From the NCBI RefSeq assembly GCF_023954305.1, contig NZ_JAMLIG010000001.1, positions 1,302,001 to 1,366,000 on the forward strand: 64,000 bases of DNA, in the 5' to 3' direction. Both the position numbers and the translations under genes were made by a program. Below are positions 27,975-35,688 of this stretch, piece by piece. Within the stretch, counting starts at the first letter, position 1. Each line of letters opens with the position of its first letter. Origin of the DNA: Mesorhizobium sp. (GTDB lineage Bacteria > Pseudomonadota > Alphaproteobacteria > Rhizobiales > Rhizobiaceae). Below the pieces are notes generated by a model. That model was not told the origin of the DNA. It saw only the letters and a program-made list of their open reading frames with translations, and did no database searches.

Positions 27975-29570
27975 TCAGGCCGTTGCTTCGGCGTCTTCTT
28001 CGACGGCCTCGCCGGCGAGGTCGTCTTCGCTGATCCAGCCGGCATGAAGCCGGGCAGCCAGCACCATCTGCTCGGCCTCTGCTCGGCTGACGCCGAACTC
28101 GCCCAGCACACCGGCAAAAGTCTTGGTCTCGCCGTCCTTGCGCTCCTTCCAGCCGACAAGGTCGTCGACCGCGTAGCCGGCGAAATCCTCGATCGACTTC
28201 ACGCCGTCCTTGCCGACCGCGACCATCATCGCGGTCGTCATGCCGGGCAGATCGCGAAGTTCGTCGGCGACGCCCAGCTTGACGCGCTCGGCGTCGTGCT
28301 CGGCCTCGATACGCTCCAGATATTCGCGCGCGCGCGTCTGGATCTCGGTGGCGGTGTCTTCGTCGAAGCCGTCGATCGAGGAGATCTCGTCGGCGTCGAC
28401 ATAGGCCACTTCCTCGACCGAGGTGAAGCCTTCGGAGGCCAGCACCTGGCCGACCATCTCGTCGACGTCGAGAGCTTCCATGAACAGCTTGGACCGCTCG
28501 ACGAACTCCTTCTGCCGACGCTCGCTCTCCTCCTGCTCGGTCAGGATGTCGATGTCCCAGCCGGTCAGCTGCGAGGCGAGGCGCACGTTCTGACCCCGGC
28601 GGCCGATCGCCAGCGACAGCTGGTCGTCGGGCACCACGACCTCGATACGCTCCGCATCCTCGTCGAGCACGACCTTGGCGACTTCCGCCGGCTGCAGCGC
28701 GTTGACGATGAAGGAGGCGGCGTCCTGCGACCACGGAATGATGTCGATCTTTTCGCCCTGCAGCTCGCCGACGACGGCCTGGACGCGCGAGCCGCGCATG
28801 CCGACGCAGGCGCCGACCGGGTCGATCGAGGAATCGCGGCTGATCACGGCGATCTTGGCGCGGGAGCCCGGATCGCGGGCAACCGACTTGATCTCGATGA
28901 TGCCGTCATAGATCTCCGGCACTTCCATGGTGAAGAGCTTGGCCATGAACTGCGGGTGCGTGCGCGACAGGAATATCTGCGGGCCGCGCTGTTCGCGGCG
29001 CACGTCGTAGACATAGGCGCGGACGCGGTCGCCATATTTGAAGTTCTCGCGCGGAATCAGTTCGTCGCGGCGGATGATCGCCTCGCCGCGGCCGAGATCG
29101 ACGATGACGTTGCCGTATTCGACCCGCTTGACGGTGCCGTTGACGATCTCGCCGATGCGGTCCTTGTACTCGTCAAACTGACGGTCGCGCTCGGCTTCGC
29201 GCACCTTCTGAACGATGACCTGCTTGGCCGACTGCGCCGCGATGCGGCCGAAATCCATCGGCGGAAGCTGCTCGGCAATGAAATCGCCGACCTGTGCGTC
29301 GGGATTGCGCAGGCGAGCATCCTTCAGCGAAATCTCCTTGGCGTAGTCTTCGACCTGCTCCACGACCTCCATCAGCCGCTGCAGCTTCATCTCGCCGGTC
29401 GAGTGGTTGATGTCGGCGCGGATGTTCGTCTCCTGGCCATAGCGCGAGCGCGCGGCCTTCTGGATGGCGTCGGCCATCGCGTCGATGACGATGGACTTGT
29501 CGATCGACTTCTCGCGCGCAACCGCGTCGGCGATCTGCAGAAGTTCCAATCTGTTGGCGCTGACTGCCAT
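27975..29570 (-). CDS. nusA: transcription termination/antitermination factor NusA
   Basis: The 531-residue protein has an RNA-polymerase-binding N-terminal domain (MAVSANRLELLQIADAVA), then S1, KH1 and KH2 domains (VGACVGMRGSRVQAVVGEL marks KH1). Two C-terminal helix-hairpin-helix repeats follow around residues 360-490, as in long proteobacterial NusA. It modulates pausing, termination and antitermination and binds rRNA-operon RNA. ATG 29570 follows GAGGGAGATC; the in-frame ATG at 29591 adds seven unlikely residues. It lies between rimP and ylxR. Confidence 0.97.
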   Translation of the reverse strand: MAVSANRLELLQIADAVAREKSIDKSIVIDAMADAIQKAARSRYGQETNIRADINHSTGEMKLQRLMEVVEQVEDYAKEISLKDARLRNPDAQVGDFIAEQLPPMDFGRIAAQSAKQVIVQKVREAERDRQFDEYKDRIGEIVNGTVKRVEYGNVIVDLGRGEAIIRRDELIPRENFKYGDRVRAYVYDVRREQRGPQIFLSRTHPQFMAKLFTMEVPEIYDGIIEIKSVARDPGSRAKIAVISRDSSIDPVGACVGMRGSRVQAVVGELQGEKIDIIPWSQDAASFIVNALQPAEVAKVVLDEDAERIEVVVPDDQLSLAIGRRGQNVRLASQLTGWDIDILTEQEESERRQKEFVERSKLFMEALDVDEMVGQVLASEGFTSVEEVAYVDADEISSIDGFDEDTATEIQTRAREYLERIEAEHDAERVKLGVADELRDLPGMTTAMMVAVGKDGVKSIEDFAGYAVDDLVGWKERKDGETKTFAGVLGEFGVSRAEAEQMVLAARLHAGWISEDDLAGEAVEEDAEATA

Positions 29571-29607
29571 TGTGATCTCCCTCGCGGCCACCGGCCGCGG
29601 CTACTTG

Positions 29608-30240
29608 TCAGTTGTCGTTGGCCGGCTCGTGCCCGCCGGTTTCGGATTCATCGTCGCCGCGCTTCTTGCGGGCCTGCTTCTTCGCCTGGTTGTCCTTCGA
29701 CAGCGCGTCGCGGATCAGGTCGTCGGTCAGGATCAGCCGCGCCTCCGAAATCGCGTCGAAAGGAACCCGCACGCTCGGCTGTTCGCCATAGCCGGGTGCA
29801 TCGCGATCGATCGTGACACCCGTATCGTCGGCGGACGCGATCCGGCCACGGAAGCGCTTGCGCTCGGCGACCATCACCGAGGTCTCGAGCTTCACCAGAT
29901 GACCCTGCCAGTTGGCGAAGTCGGACTTGCGCACCAGCGGGCGGTCGATCCCCGGCGACGAGACTTCGAGATGATACGCCTTGTCGATCGGATCGTCGAC
30001 ATCGAGCGCCGGCGACACCGCCCTGCTCACCGTCTCGCAATCCTCGACGGTCATGGTGCCATCGGGGCGCTCGGCCATGATCTGCAGCGTCAGGCCGTTC
30101 TGGCCGGTCAGCCGCACGCGAACCAGGCGATAGCCGATGGCGGAAAGCACCGGCCCGACAATCAGCGCAATGCGCGCATCGATGCCGCTTTCGCGGATGA
30201 TGCGGTCGTCGCCTCCGGTCGTTGCTGTGCTGTCGATCAT
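29608..30240 (-). CDS. rimP: ribosome maturation factor RimP
   Basis: This 210-residue protein assists 30S assembly. The two-domain pattern is clear: GYRLVRVRLTGQNGLTLQI, VEDCETVSRAVSPALDVDDPI and LEVSSPGIDRPLVRK, followed by the SH3-like C-terminal domain. A charged tail of about 25 residues (AKKQARKKRGDDES region) extends beyond the E. coli protein, as in rhizobia. It is the first gene of the nusA operon. A terminator-like hairpin and a promoter lie directly upstream. Confidence 0.95.
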   Translation of the reverse strand: MIDSTATTGGDDRIIRESGIDARIALIVGPVLSAIGYRLVRVRLTGQNGLTLQIMAERPDGTMTVEDCETVSRAVSPALDVDDPIDKAYHLEVSSPGIDRPLVRKSDFANWQGHLVKLETSVMVAERKRFRGRIASADDTGVTIDRDAPGYGEQPSVRVPFDAISEARLILTDDLIRDALSKDNQAKKQARKKRGDDESETGGHEPANDN

Positions 30241-30273
30241 TGCTGCTCCAGGCGGATTCCCGGCGCAGCTAAC

Positions 30274-30305
30274 AAAAAAGAGCGGGACCGGGTGGACCCA
30301 CTCTT
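30274..30305 (-). terminator. intrinsic terminator/attenuator in the rimP leader
   Basis: On the minus strand AAGAGTGGG (30297-30305) pairs with CCCGCTCTT (30278-30286) through a 9-bp stem with one G-U pair and a 10-nt loop, followed directly by a run of T (30274-30279). The U-run ends only 33 nt before the rimP start codon and about 50 nt after the predicted transcription start. That position suits leader attenuation of the nusA operon. It could also end read-through from trmB. Confidence 0.7.
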
Positions 30306-30332
30306 CGTCATACCGACCAAGAATTTAGGCAT

Positions 30333-30361
30333 GAGATAGGCGATTTCGGCATCCGATGCAA
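30333..30361 (-). promoter_or_regulatory. putative promoter of the rimP-nusA operon
   Basis: On the minus strand TTGCAT (30356-30361) and TATCTC (30333-30338) are 17 nt apart. Transcription would start near 30326, placing the terminator hairpin at 30274-30305 within the first 55 nt of RNA. The -10 match is modest, so this is tentative. Confidence 0.4.
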
Positions 30362-30495
30362 GCGAATGCGAGGACAGGAGGCGATTCTGCCACCAATGCG
30401 TGAGGCGCATGGCTGAAATGCACCGCGCGATCTGCTTCCTGGCTAGGCAAACGCCTATATCAACGGCGTATCAACAAGAGAGATAGGTAACTCCC

Positions 30496-30660
30496 ATGAC
30501 CCGTGGCATCTTCTCCGGAAGGCTGCTCGGCCTTCTCGACGTTTTCGGCAGCGCCGTGTCGGTCGCCGCAGCGACCCGCAGCCGCCGCACGCCGGACCCC
30601 CGCGATCTGCAGCGTCTGGGCATCGATCCGGAACGCTTCCGCGAGATCAACCGGTTCTGA
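30496..30660 (+). CDS. 54-residue conserved-looking small protein (DUF1127-like ending)
   Basis: The frame runs from ATG 30496 to TGA 30658-30660. The product has a hydrophobic/Ala-rich first half (GLLDVFGSAVSVAAATRSRR) and ends DLQRLGIDPERFREINRF. The latter resembles the C-terminal LGI-D helix of rhizobial DUF1127-type small proteins. AGAGAGATAGGTAA lies upstream as a possible ribosome-binding region. It ends 6 nt before the convergent trmB stop. I give no function; the ordered C-terminal motif argues against a random frame. Confidence 0.65.
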   Translation: MTRGIFSGRLLGLLDVFGSAVSVAAATRSRRTPDPRDLQRLGIDPERFREINRF

Positions 30661-30666
30661 TGCGCG

Positions 30667-31362
30667 TCAGCGCCTTGCAAATCTGAGATAGGCCGGCGTC
30701 CTGCCCTCGCGCAGGGCCTTGGCCTCGTAGCGCGTTCCCGGCCAGTCGGGATAAGGCATGCGCCAGTCGTCGGGCGTCCTTGCCTGCCAGACGAAGTCTC
30801 CTTGTCGCTCGGCTTCGAGCAGCGTCCAATTGACATAGTGGTCGATGTCGGAGGCGAAGCGGAATATTCCGCCGGACTTCAACGCGCGGGCGAACCGATC
30901 GAGATTCGCCCGGTTCACGAAGCGCCGCTTCCAGTGCTTCTTCTTCGGCCAGGGATCCGGATAGAAAAGATCGATACGGTCGAGCGAACCTGCCGGCAGC
31001 CAGTCGAGCAGGGCCGTCGCGTCGTCGTCGTAAAGTCGGATGTTGGCCCGCGGTTCGCGCTCAAGCAGGCGCAGCAGGCTCGCCATGCCGTTGACGAAGG
31101 GCTCGACTCCGAAAAAGCCCGTGGATGGATGGGCGCCGGAGGCGTGATGCAGGTGCTCGCCGCCGCCGAAACCAACTTCCAGAACGATCTGGTCGACCGG
31201 GACCGGAAAAAGGGTCCGCAGGTCGTCCGGCGGCGCGGTCGACAGGTCCACTTTCAGCCGGGGCAGAACCTCGGCCAGCGCCGTTGCCTGCATCGGGCGC
31301 AGCGTCTTGCCGTGACGGCGGCCGAAGAACGCCTCCGCCGCGCGCGTGGGGCGTTCCGACAT
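30667..31362 (-). CDS. trmB: tRNA (guanine-46-N7)-methyltransferase TrmB
   Basis: This 231-residue SAM-dependent methyltransferase makes m7G46 in the tRNA variable loop. The SAM-binding motif is LEVGFGGGEHL, and the hallmark DPWPKKKHWKRR and RFASDIDHYVNWTL segments are intact. It starts 8 nt after the metK stop on the same strand, so the two are probably one transcript, matching the order seen in many rhizobia. Confidence 0.95.
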   Translation of the reverse strand: MSERPTRAAEAFFGRRHGKTLRPMQATALAEVLPRLKVDLSTAPPDDLRTLFPVPVDQIVLEVGFGGGEHLHHASGAHPSTGFFGVEPFVNGMASLLRLLEREPRANIRLYDDDATALLDWLPAGSLDRIDLFYPDPWPKKKHWKRRFVNRANLDRFARALKSGGIFRFASDIDHYVNWTLLEAERQGDFVWQARTPDDWRMPYPDWPGTRYEAKALREGRTPAYLRFARR

Positions 31363-31370
31363 CGCGGGAA

Positions 31371-32642
31371 TCAGGCGGCGACCGCCTCCTTGAGCGCCTT
31401 GACCAGGTCGGTCTTCTCCCAGGAGAAGGAACCGTCGCGGCCGGGCTTGCGGCCGAAATGGCCGTAGGACGAGGTGCGCGCATAGATCGGCTTGTTGAGG
31501 TCGAGATGTTTGCGGATTCCGCTCGGCGACAGATCCATCAGTTTACGGATAGCCGCTTCGACCTTTTCCTCGTCGACACCGGCCTTGGCCGTCCCGTGCA
31601 GGTCGACGTAGATCGACAGCGGCTGAGCCACGCCGATGGCGTAGGAGAGTTGGATCGTACAACGGTCGGCAAGCTTGGCGGCGACCACGTTCTTCGCCAG
31701 GTAGCGGGCGGCGTAGGCGGCCGAGCGGTCGACCTTGGTGGTGTCCTTGCCGGAGAACGCGCCGCCGCCGTGCGGGGCCGCGCCGCCGTACGTGTCGACG
31801 ATGATCTTGCGGCCAGTGAGACCCGCGTCGCCGTCCGGACCGCCGATGACAAACTTGCCGGTCGGGTTGATGTACCAGTTGCAGTCGTCGGCAATCGTAA
31901 GGTCGCCCAGCGCTTGGCGGATATAGGGCTCGACGACCTTGCGCACCTTCTTGGAATCCCAGCTCCCATCCAGATGCTGGGTCGACAGGACGATCGAGGT
32001 CACCTCCGCCGCCTTGCCGTTCTCGTAGCGGACCGTCACCTGGCTCTTGGCGTCGGGGCCGAGCTTGCCGGCATCGCCTTCGCCCTTGTGGCGGGCGGCG
32101 GCAAGGAGCTCGAGAATCTTGTGGCTGTAGTAGATTGGCGCCGGCATCAGGTCAGGCGTCTCGTTGCAGGCATAGCCGAACATGATGCCCTGGTCGCCCG
32201 CCCCCTCCTCGCCCTGCTTGTCGGCGGCATTGTCGACGCCTTGCGCGATATCTGCCGACTGGCCGTGCAGCAGGACATCGATCTTGGCGGTCTTCCAATG
32301 GAAGCCGTTCTGCTCGTAGCCGATGTCGCGGATCGCCTTGCGGGCAACGGACTTGAACTTCGCTGGATTGATGACCGGGAAATCGGCGGCGTCGTGCATG
32401 ATCGAGCCGTCCTTGTTCTTCTTCAGCAGCGAATTGGGCACGCGGACTTCACCGGCGATGACAACGCGGTTGGTGGTTGCAAGCGTTTCGCAGGCGACGC
32501 GAACGTCCCACGGGTTCATGCCGGACTTCTTCGCCTCACGGTAGACCAGATCGACGATCTCGTCGGAGATACGGTCGCAGACCTTGTCGGGATGGCCTTC
32601 GGAAACGGATTCGCTGGTGAAGAGATAGTTTAGACGCGCCAC
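31371..32642 (-). CDS. metK: S-adenosylmethionine synthetase
   Basis: This 423-residue enzyme makes SAM from methionine and ATP. GHPDKVCDRISDE, GAGDQGIMFGYA and the P-loop-like GGGAFSGKD are intact. The start is GTG 32642, with AGAGGGGAC upstream at good spacing and the conserved ARLNYLFTSESVSEGHPDK start; an in-frame ATG at 32735 lies over the predicted promoter and is rejected. The length is slightly above E. coli MetK, as in other alphaproteobacteria. trmB follows. Confidence 0.97.
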   Translation of the reverse strand: MARLNYLFTSESVSEGHPDKVCDRISDEIVDLVYREAKKSGMNPWDVRVACETLATTNRVVIAGEVRVPNSLLKKNKDGSIMHDAADFPVINPAKFKSVARKAIRDIGYEQNGFHWKTAKIDVLLHGQSADIAQGVDNAADKQGEEGAGDQGIMFGYACNETPDLMPAPIYYSHKILELLAAARHKGEGDAGKLGPDAKSQVTVRYENGKAAEVTSIVLSTQHLDGSWDSKKVRKVVEPYIRQALGDLTIADDCNWYINPTGKFVIGGPDGDAGLTGRKIIVDTYGGAAPHGGGAFSGKDTTKVDRSAAYAARYLAKNVVAAKLADRCTIQLSYAIGVAQPLSIYVDLHGTAKAGVDEEKVEAAIRKLMDLSPSGIRKHLDLNKPIYARTSSYGHFGRKPGRDGSFSWEKTDLVKALKEAVAA

Positions 32643-32697
32643 GGGTGTCCCCTCTGGAAATGCCGGCTCGACACGATCGCCCGCACGGTCGGCGCCT

Positions 32698-32726
32698 CTG
32701 TTAGAAAAGCGGCGGGGAATCGTCAA
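32698..32726 (-). promoter_or_regulatory. putative metK promoter
   Basis: On the minus strand TTGACG (32721-32726) and TAACAG (32698-32703) are spaced by 17 nt, giving a leader of about 50 nt before the GTG start. The leader is short, and I could not recognise a SAM riboswitch in it. Confidence 0.5.
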
Positions 32727-32824
32727 GCCGGACACAATGGCTCATTCGCGCCGGAATCGACAAGAATCCGGTTCTGCCGTCGAAAGTGCCGACGGCCACC
32801 TGAATGTACCCGCTTGCTCGACGA

Positions 32825-33238
32825 TCAGTCGTCGTCGGAAGCCAGCGCCTTCACGAGATCGATGATCTTGCGGCGAACCCGCACGTCCGCGATCCTCGCG
32901 AATGCTCGATTGAGCTGGATACCTTCGGCGCTGTTCAGAAAATCGACGACGTAACTGGTGGCTGTATCCTCCGCGAAGCCCGCCGCCGGTCCGCCGTCCT
33001 GCCCCGGAGCATCCTCGAAGAAGAAGGAGACCGGTACACTGAGAATCGACGCGATCGCCTGGAGCCTGCTGGCGCCGACGCGATTTGTGCCTTTCTCATA
33101 TTTCTGAATCTGCTGAAAGGTTATTCCCAGGCTCTCGCCAAGTTTCTCCTGGCTCATTCCAAGCATGTTTCGGCGCAGTCGTATCCTGCTTCCAACGTGT
33201 ATGTCGATCGGGTTTGGTTTTTTCTTGTTCTCTGCCAT
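32825..33238 (-). CDS. Cro/CI-type helix-turn-helix regulator (PraR/PhrR-like)
   Basis: The 137-residue protein has one XRE HTH domain at about residues 14-70 (RIRLRRNMLGMSQEKLGE, then FQQIQKYEKGTNRVGASRL). A linker and a C-terminal helical part (NRAFARIADVRVRRKIIDLVKAL) follow. In rhizobia a regulator of this kind lies next to lnt and metK; related proteins called PraR/PhrR control quorum-sensing or pH-responsive genes. Whether this is that orthologue is an inference. A perfect palindrome at 33350-33364 upstream could be its operator. Confidence 0.88.
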   Translation of the reverse strand: MAENKKKPNPIDIHVGSRIRLRRNMLGMSQEKLGESLGITFQQIQKYEKGTNRVGASRLQAIASILSVPVSFFFEDAPGQDGGPAAGFAEDTATSYVVDFLNSAEGIQLNRAFARIADVRVRRKIIDLVKALASDDD

Positions 33239-33349
33239 TTTGTCCTCGCCGCTTTACACGGCCGTTTGGTGATTTTCTTGCCAACCTCCCTGTTCTCTCG
33301 GGACAAGGCCCCAATATTCATGCCCGAAAGAACCAATCCCCGACTGGCG

Positions 33350-33364
33350 ATTCACAATGTGAAT
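33350..33364. promoter_or_regulatory. palindromic operator candidate upstream of the Cro/CI gene
   Basis: ATTCACA-A-TGTGAAT is a perfect 7-bp inverted repeat around one base. It lies 112 nt before the regulator start and 15 nt after the lnt stop (both read leftwards). Size and symmetry suit a dimeric HTH protein. No other copy was noticed in the window. Confidence 0.45.
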
Positions 33365-33379
33365 AGTCTTCGACACTTG

Positions 33380-34963
33380 TCAATTCGAGCGTATCCGTCC
33401 CAGCAAATACATAGCACACGCGCAGATTGCGAAAAAGCCGACAATCAAGAGACCGTTAATATCTGGAGAACCTAGCGCAGGAGGCCGCCTAGAAAGTTTC
33501 AGTTCGACGTCCAGATTGCCTACGCCGTCGAGCGCGAATCCATCGAGTATCCGACCTTCGGGGTCTACGACTGCTGAAATGCCGTTGTTGGCCGCGCGGA
33601 TCAGCGGCCGTCCGTATTCGACGGCACGCAGCTGCGCCTGCCGGAAATGCTGGTATGGTCCGGGCGTATCACCGTACCAGGCATCATTCGTCACATTGAG
33701 GATGATATCGGCATTCGCGATGTCCCGGCCGACTTCTGCCGGGAATATCGCCTCGTAGCAGATCAGCGGCAGCGCCCTGATCCCACCGGGAAGGTCGAGC
33801 AGCCGGCGTTCGCTCCCTTCCGAGAAACTCAGCGGCGTCGAGACGATCTTCTTCATTCCCAGGCGCGTGAGCAGATCCTCGAAAGGCAGATATTCTCCGA
33901 AGGGAACGAGATGCATCTTGTCGGAGGCGCCGATGATCTCGCCGCGGCTGTCGATCGCGACAATCGAGTTGTAATAGCGCGACTCGTCGTTGTCGCCCGC
34001 GCCGGACTCGGAGCGGACCGCGCCCGCAAGAAGAAGTTGGCCGTCTTGCAGCGCCGCGCCCAGCGCCGCGAGTGCGTCAGGCCGATCGGTGAACAGGAAG
34101 GGAACCGCGGTCTCCGGCCAGACGATCACTGACGGACGCTGCTTTCCCTCCGCCGGCGGCGCGATCGTCATGTCCAGATAGGTCTTGAAGATCCGATCTC
34201 GGATGGACGGATCCCATTTCTCGGACTGATCGATGGACGGCTGTACAACCCGCACTGCGATCTTGCTGCCGTCTGCCACAGGGGCGGGGCGGAGCAGGCC
34301 GAAGGCGATATCAGCGATGACGAGCGACGTAGCCAGGAGCAGGCCGATCCGCAGATGCAGTCGCGAGGCGAGCAGCGCCGGCATGGCAAATACGAAGACG
34401 GCCAGCGCGTTCATGCCGTAAAGGCCCGTCACCGACACCGGCTGCATCAGGAATGGAGTCGGCATCGCCGCGTAGCCGATCGCATTCCAAGGAAACCCGG
34501 TCAGCACGACCGCCCGCAGCCATTCCGCCACGCCGAAGCCGAAGGCGAGTGCGAAGATGCGTCCTATCCCGTTCGACCAGAACGAGCGCGCGAGTGAAGT
34601 GGCCAGCCCGTAGAAAACCGCCAGACCGGCCGGCAGCACGATGATCGCCAACGGCAGTGCCCAGGCGAAGCTCTCGGCCTCCACGAGAAGCGCATTTCCC
34701 ACCCACCAGAGCCCGGCGAGGAAATAGCCGAAACCGAACCACCAGCCGACGGAGAAGGCTGGCCTGAGCCGGCCGAGAAAGTGCGCGCGGCCCTCCACCA
34801 CAGCTCCATCGATCAGCCAGACGAGGACCGGAAAGGAGACAAGGCAGACCGCGAAGAAATCGACCGGCGCCTGAGAGAGCGTCGCCAATGCGCCGGCGGC
34901 GAACGCCACGAGGGCGCGCCTCCATCCCCACAGCAGAATGACCCTGCCGGCCAACCGCTCCAT
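33380..34963 (-). CDS. lnt: apolipoprotein N-acyltransferase
   Basis: This 527-residue inner-membrane enzyme adds the third acyl chain to lipoproteins. The N-terminal half has about seven hydrophobic segments; the C-terminal half is a nitrilase-like domain. The catalytic residues are the Glu in VIVWPETAVPF, the Lys in KMHLVPFGEYLPFE and the Cys in LICYEAIFP. A final membrane segment ends the protein. ATG 34963 was chosen as it begins the family N-terminus (MERLAGRVILLWGWRR). The longer open frame to 35185 runs into the rpmH promoter region. Confidence 0.95.
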   Translation of the reverse strand: MERLAGRVILLWGWRRALVAFAAGALATLSQAPVDFFAVCLVSFPVLVWLIDGAVVEGRAHFLGRLRPAFSVGWWFGFGYFLAGLWWVGNALLVEAESFAWALPLAIIVLPAGLAVFYGLATSLARSFWSNGIGRIFALAFGFGVAEWLRAVVLTGFPWNAIGYAAMPTPFLMQPVSVTGLYGMNALAVFVFAMPALLASRLHLRIGLLLATSLVIADIAFGLLRPAPVADGSKIAVRVVQPSIDQSEKWDPSIRDRIFKTYLDMTIAPPAEGKQRPSVIVWPETAVPFLFTDRPDALAALGAALQDGQLLLAGAVRSESGAGDNDESRYYNSIVAIDSRGEIIGASDKMHLVPFGEYLPFEDLLTRLGMKKIVSTPLSFSEGSERRLLDLPGGIRALPLICYEAIFPAEVGRDIANADIILNVTNDAWYGDTPGPYQHFRQAQLRAVEYGRPLIRAANNGISAVVDPEGRILDGFALDGVGNLDVELKLSRRPPALGSPDINGLLIVGFFAICACAMYLLGRIRSN

Positions 34964-35053
34964 ACGCGTTTCCCGTCCCCGCGAATCGAGAGGAGGGTGT
35001 ATCAGGCGTCTGGGTCGCTGCCAAACGCACGCTGTCAAACGGACGCCGCCCGC

Positions 35054-35082
35054 GATTGACTCTGGCGCGTATCTTGACTTAA
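35054..35082 (+). promoter_or_regulatory. putative rpmH-rnpA-yidC promoter
   Basis: TTGACT (35054-35059) and TTAAAA (35077-35082) are 17 nt apart in the 239-nt gap between the divergent lnt and rpmH genes. This leaves a leader of about 110 nt before rpmH. A by-eye match only. Confidence 0.4.
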
Positions 35083-35202
35083 AAGCCCGCGCACGCTCGG
35101 GTCGACCCCCGGCGCAATTGTTGTTGCGCCGATGCCTGCCCGGCAATCGCTCCTGTTCACAAGACAGAACCAAGAAGGGCCGCACACCGCGGTATCAAAT
35201 AA

Positions 35203-35337
35203 ATGAAGCGCACCTATCAACCTTCCAAGCTCGTTCGCAAGCGCCGCCATGGTTTCCGCGCGCGCATGGCCACCAAGAGCGGCCGTGCGGTCGTCGCGGC
35301 CCGTCGCAACCGCGGCCGCAAGCGGCTGTCGGCCTAA
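35203..35337 (+). CDS. rpmH: 50S ribosomal protein L34
   Basis: The 44-residue, strongly basic protein begins MKRTYQPSKLVRKRRHGF and ends RNRGRKRLSA, an unmistakable L34. It has the universal neighbour rnpA 15 nt downstream. AAATAA precedes the ATG without a clear Shine-Dalgarno site, which is common for this gene. Confidence 0.98.
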   Translation: MKRTYQPSKLVRKRRHGFRARMATKSGRAVVAARRNRGRKRLSA

Positions 35338-35352
35338 CCGGGCCACGAGCCG

Positions 35353-35688
35353 GTGAAGAACCGGCCTCCCGAGCGGCTGCGCAAGCGTGCGCAATTCCTG
35401 GCCGTCCGAGCGGGCGAGAAGCGCCGCGGGCGGCTTTTCCTCGTGGAAGCTCTCGATCGCGGCGACGAAGGCGCGCCGCGCTTCGGCGTGACCGTGACCA
35501 AGAAGGTGGGCAACGCTGCGGTGCGCAACCGCATCCGGCGCCGTCTCAAGGAAGCGATGCGCGTCCATGCCGCTGATGACATGGCGGCGGGGAGCGACTA
35601 TGTGATCGTCGCGCGGCGCGACGTGCTCGCCGCACCGTTCAGCACATTGAAGGCCGAGCTTGCCCGGCGTATCCGCGGAACCGACTGA
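35353..35688 (+). CDS. rnpA: ribonuclease P protein component
   Basis: This 111-residue basic protein binds the RNase P RNA for tRNA 5' processing. The family signature is RFGVTVTKKVGNAAVRNRIRRR, followed by a VIVARRD strand. The start is GTG 35353 (MKNRPPERLRKRAQFLAV). It overlaps the yidC start by one base (TGATG). The RNase P RNA itself is not in the window. Confidence 0.95.
   Translation: MKNRPPERLRKRAQFLAVRAGEKRRGRLFLVEALDRGDEGAPRFGVTVTKKVGNAAVRNRIRRRLKEAMRVHAADDMAAGSDYVIVARRDVLAAPFSTLKAELARRIRGTD

Noticed and set aside
27432..29816. 794-codon plus-strand frame opposite nusA
   Set aside because: Antisense shadow of nusA and ylxR without domains.
32643..32824. SAM riboswitch before metK
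   Set aside because: The predicted leader is only about 50 nt, and I could not match any SAM riboswitch consensus. A covariance-model search would be decisive.
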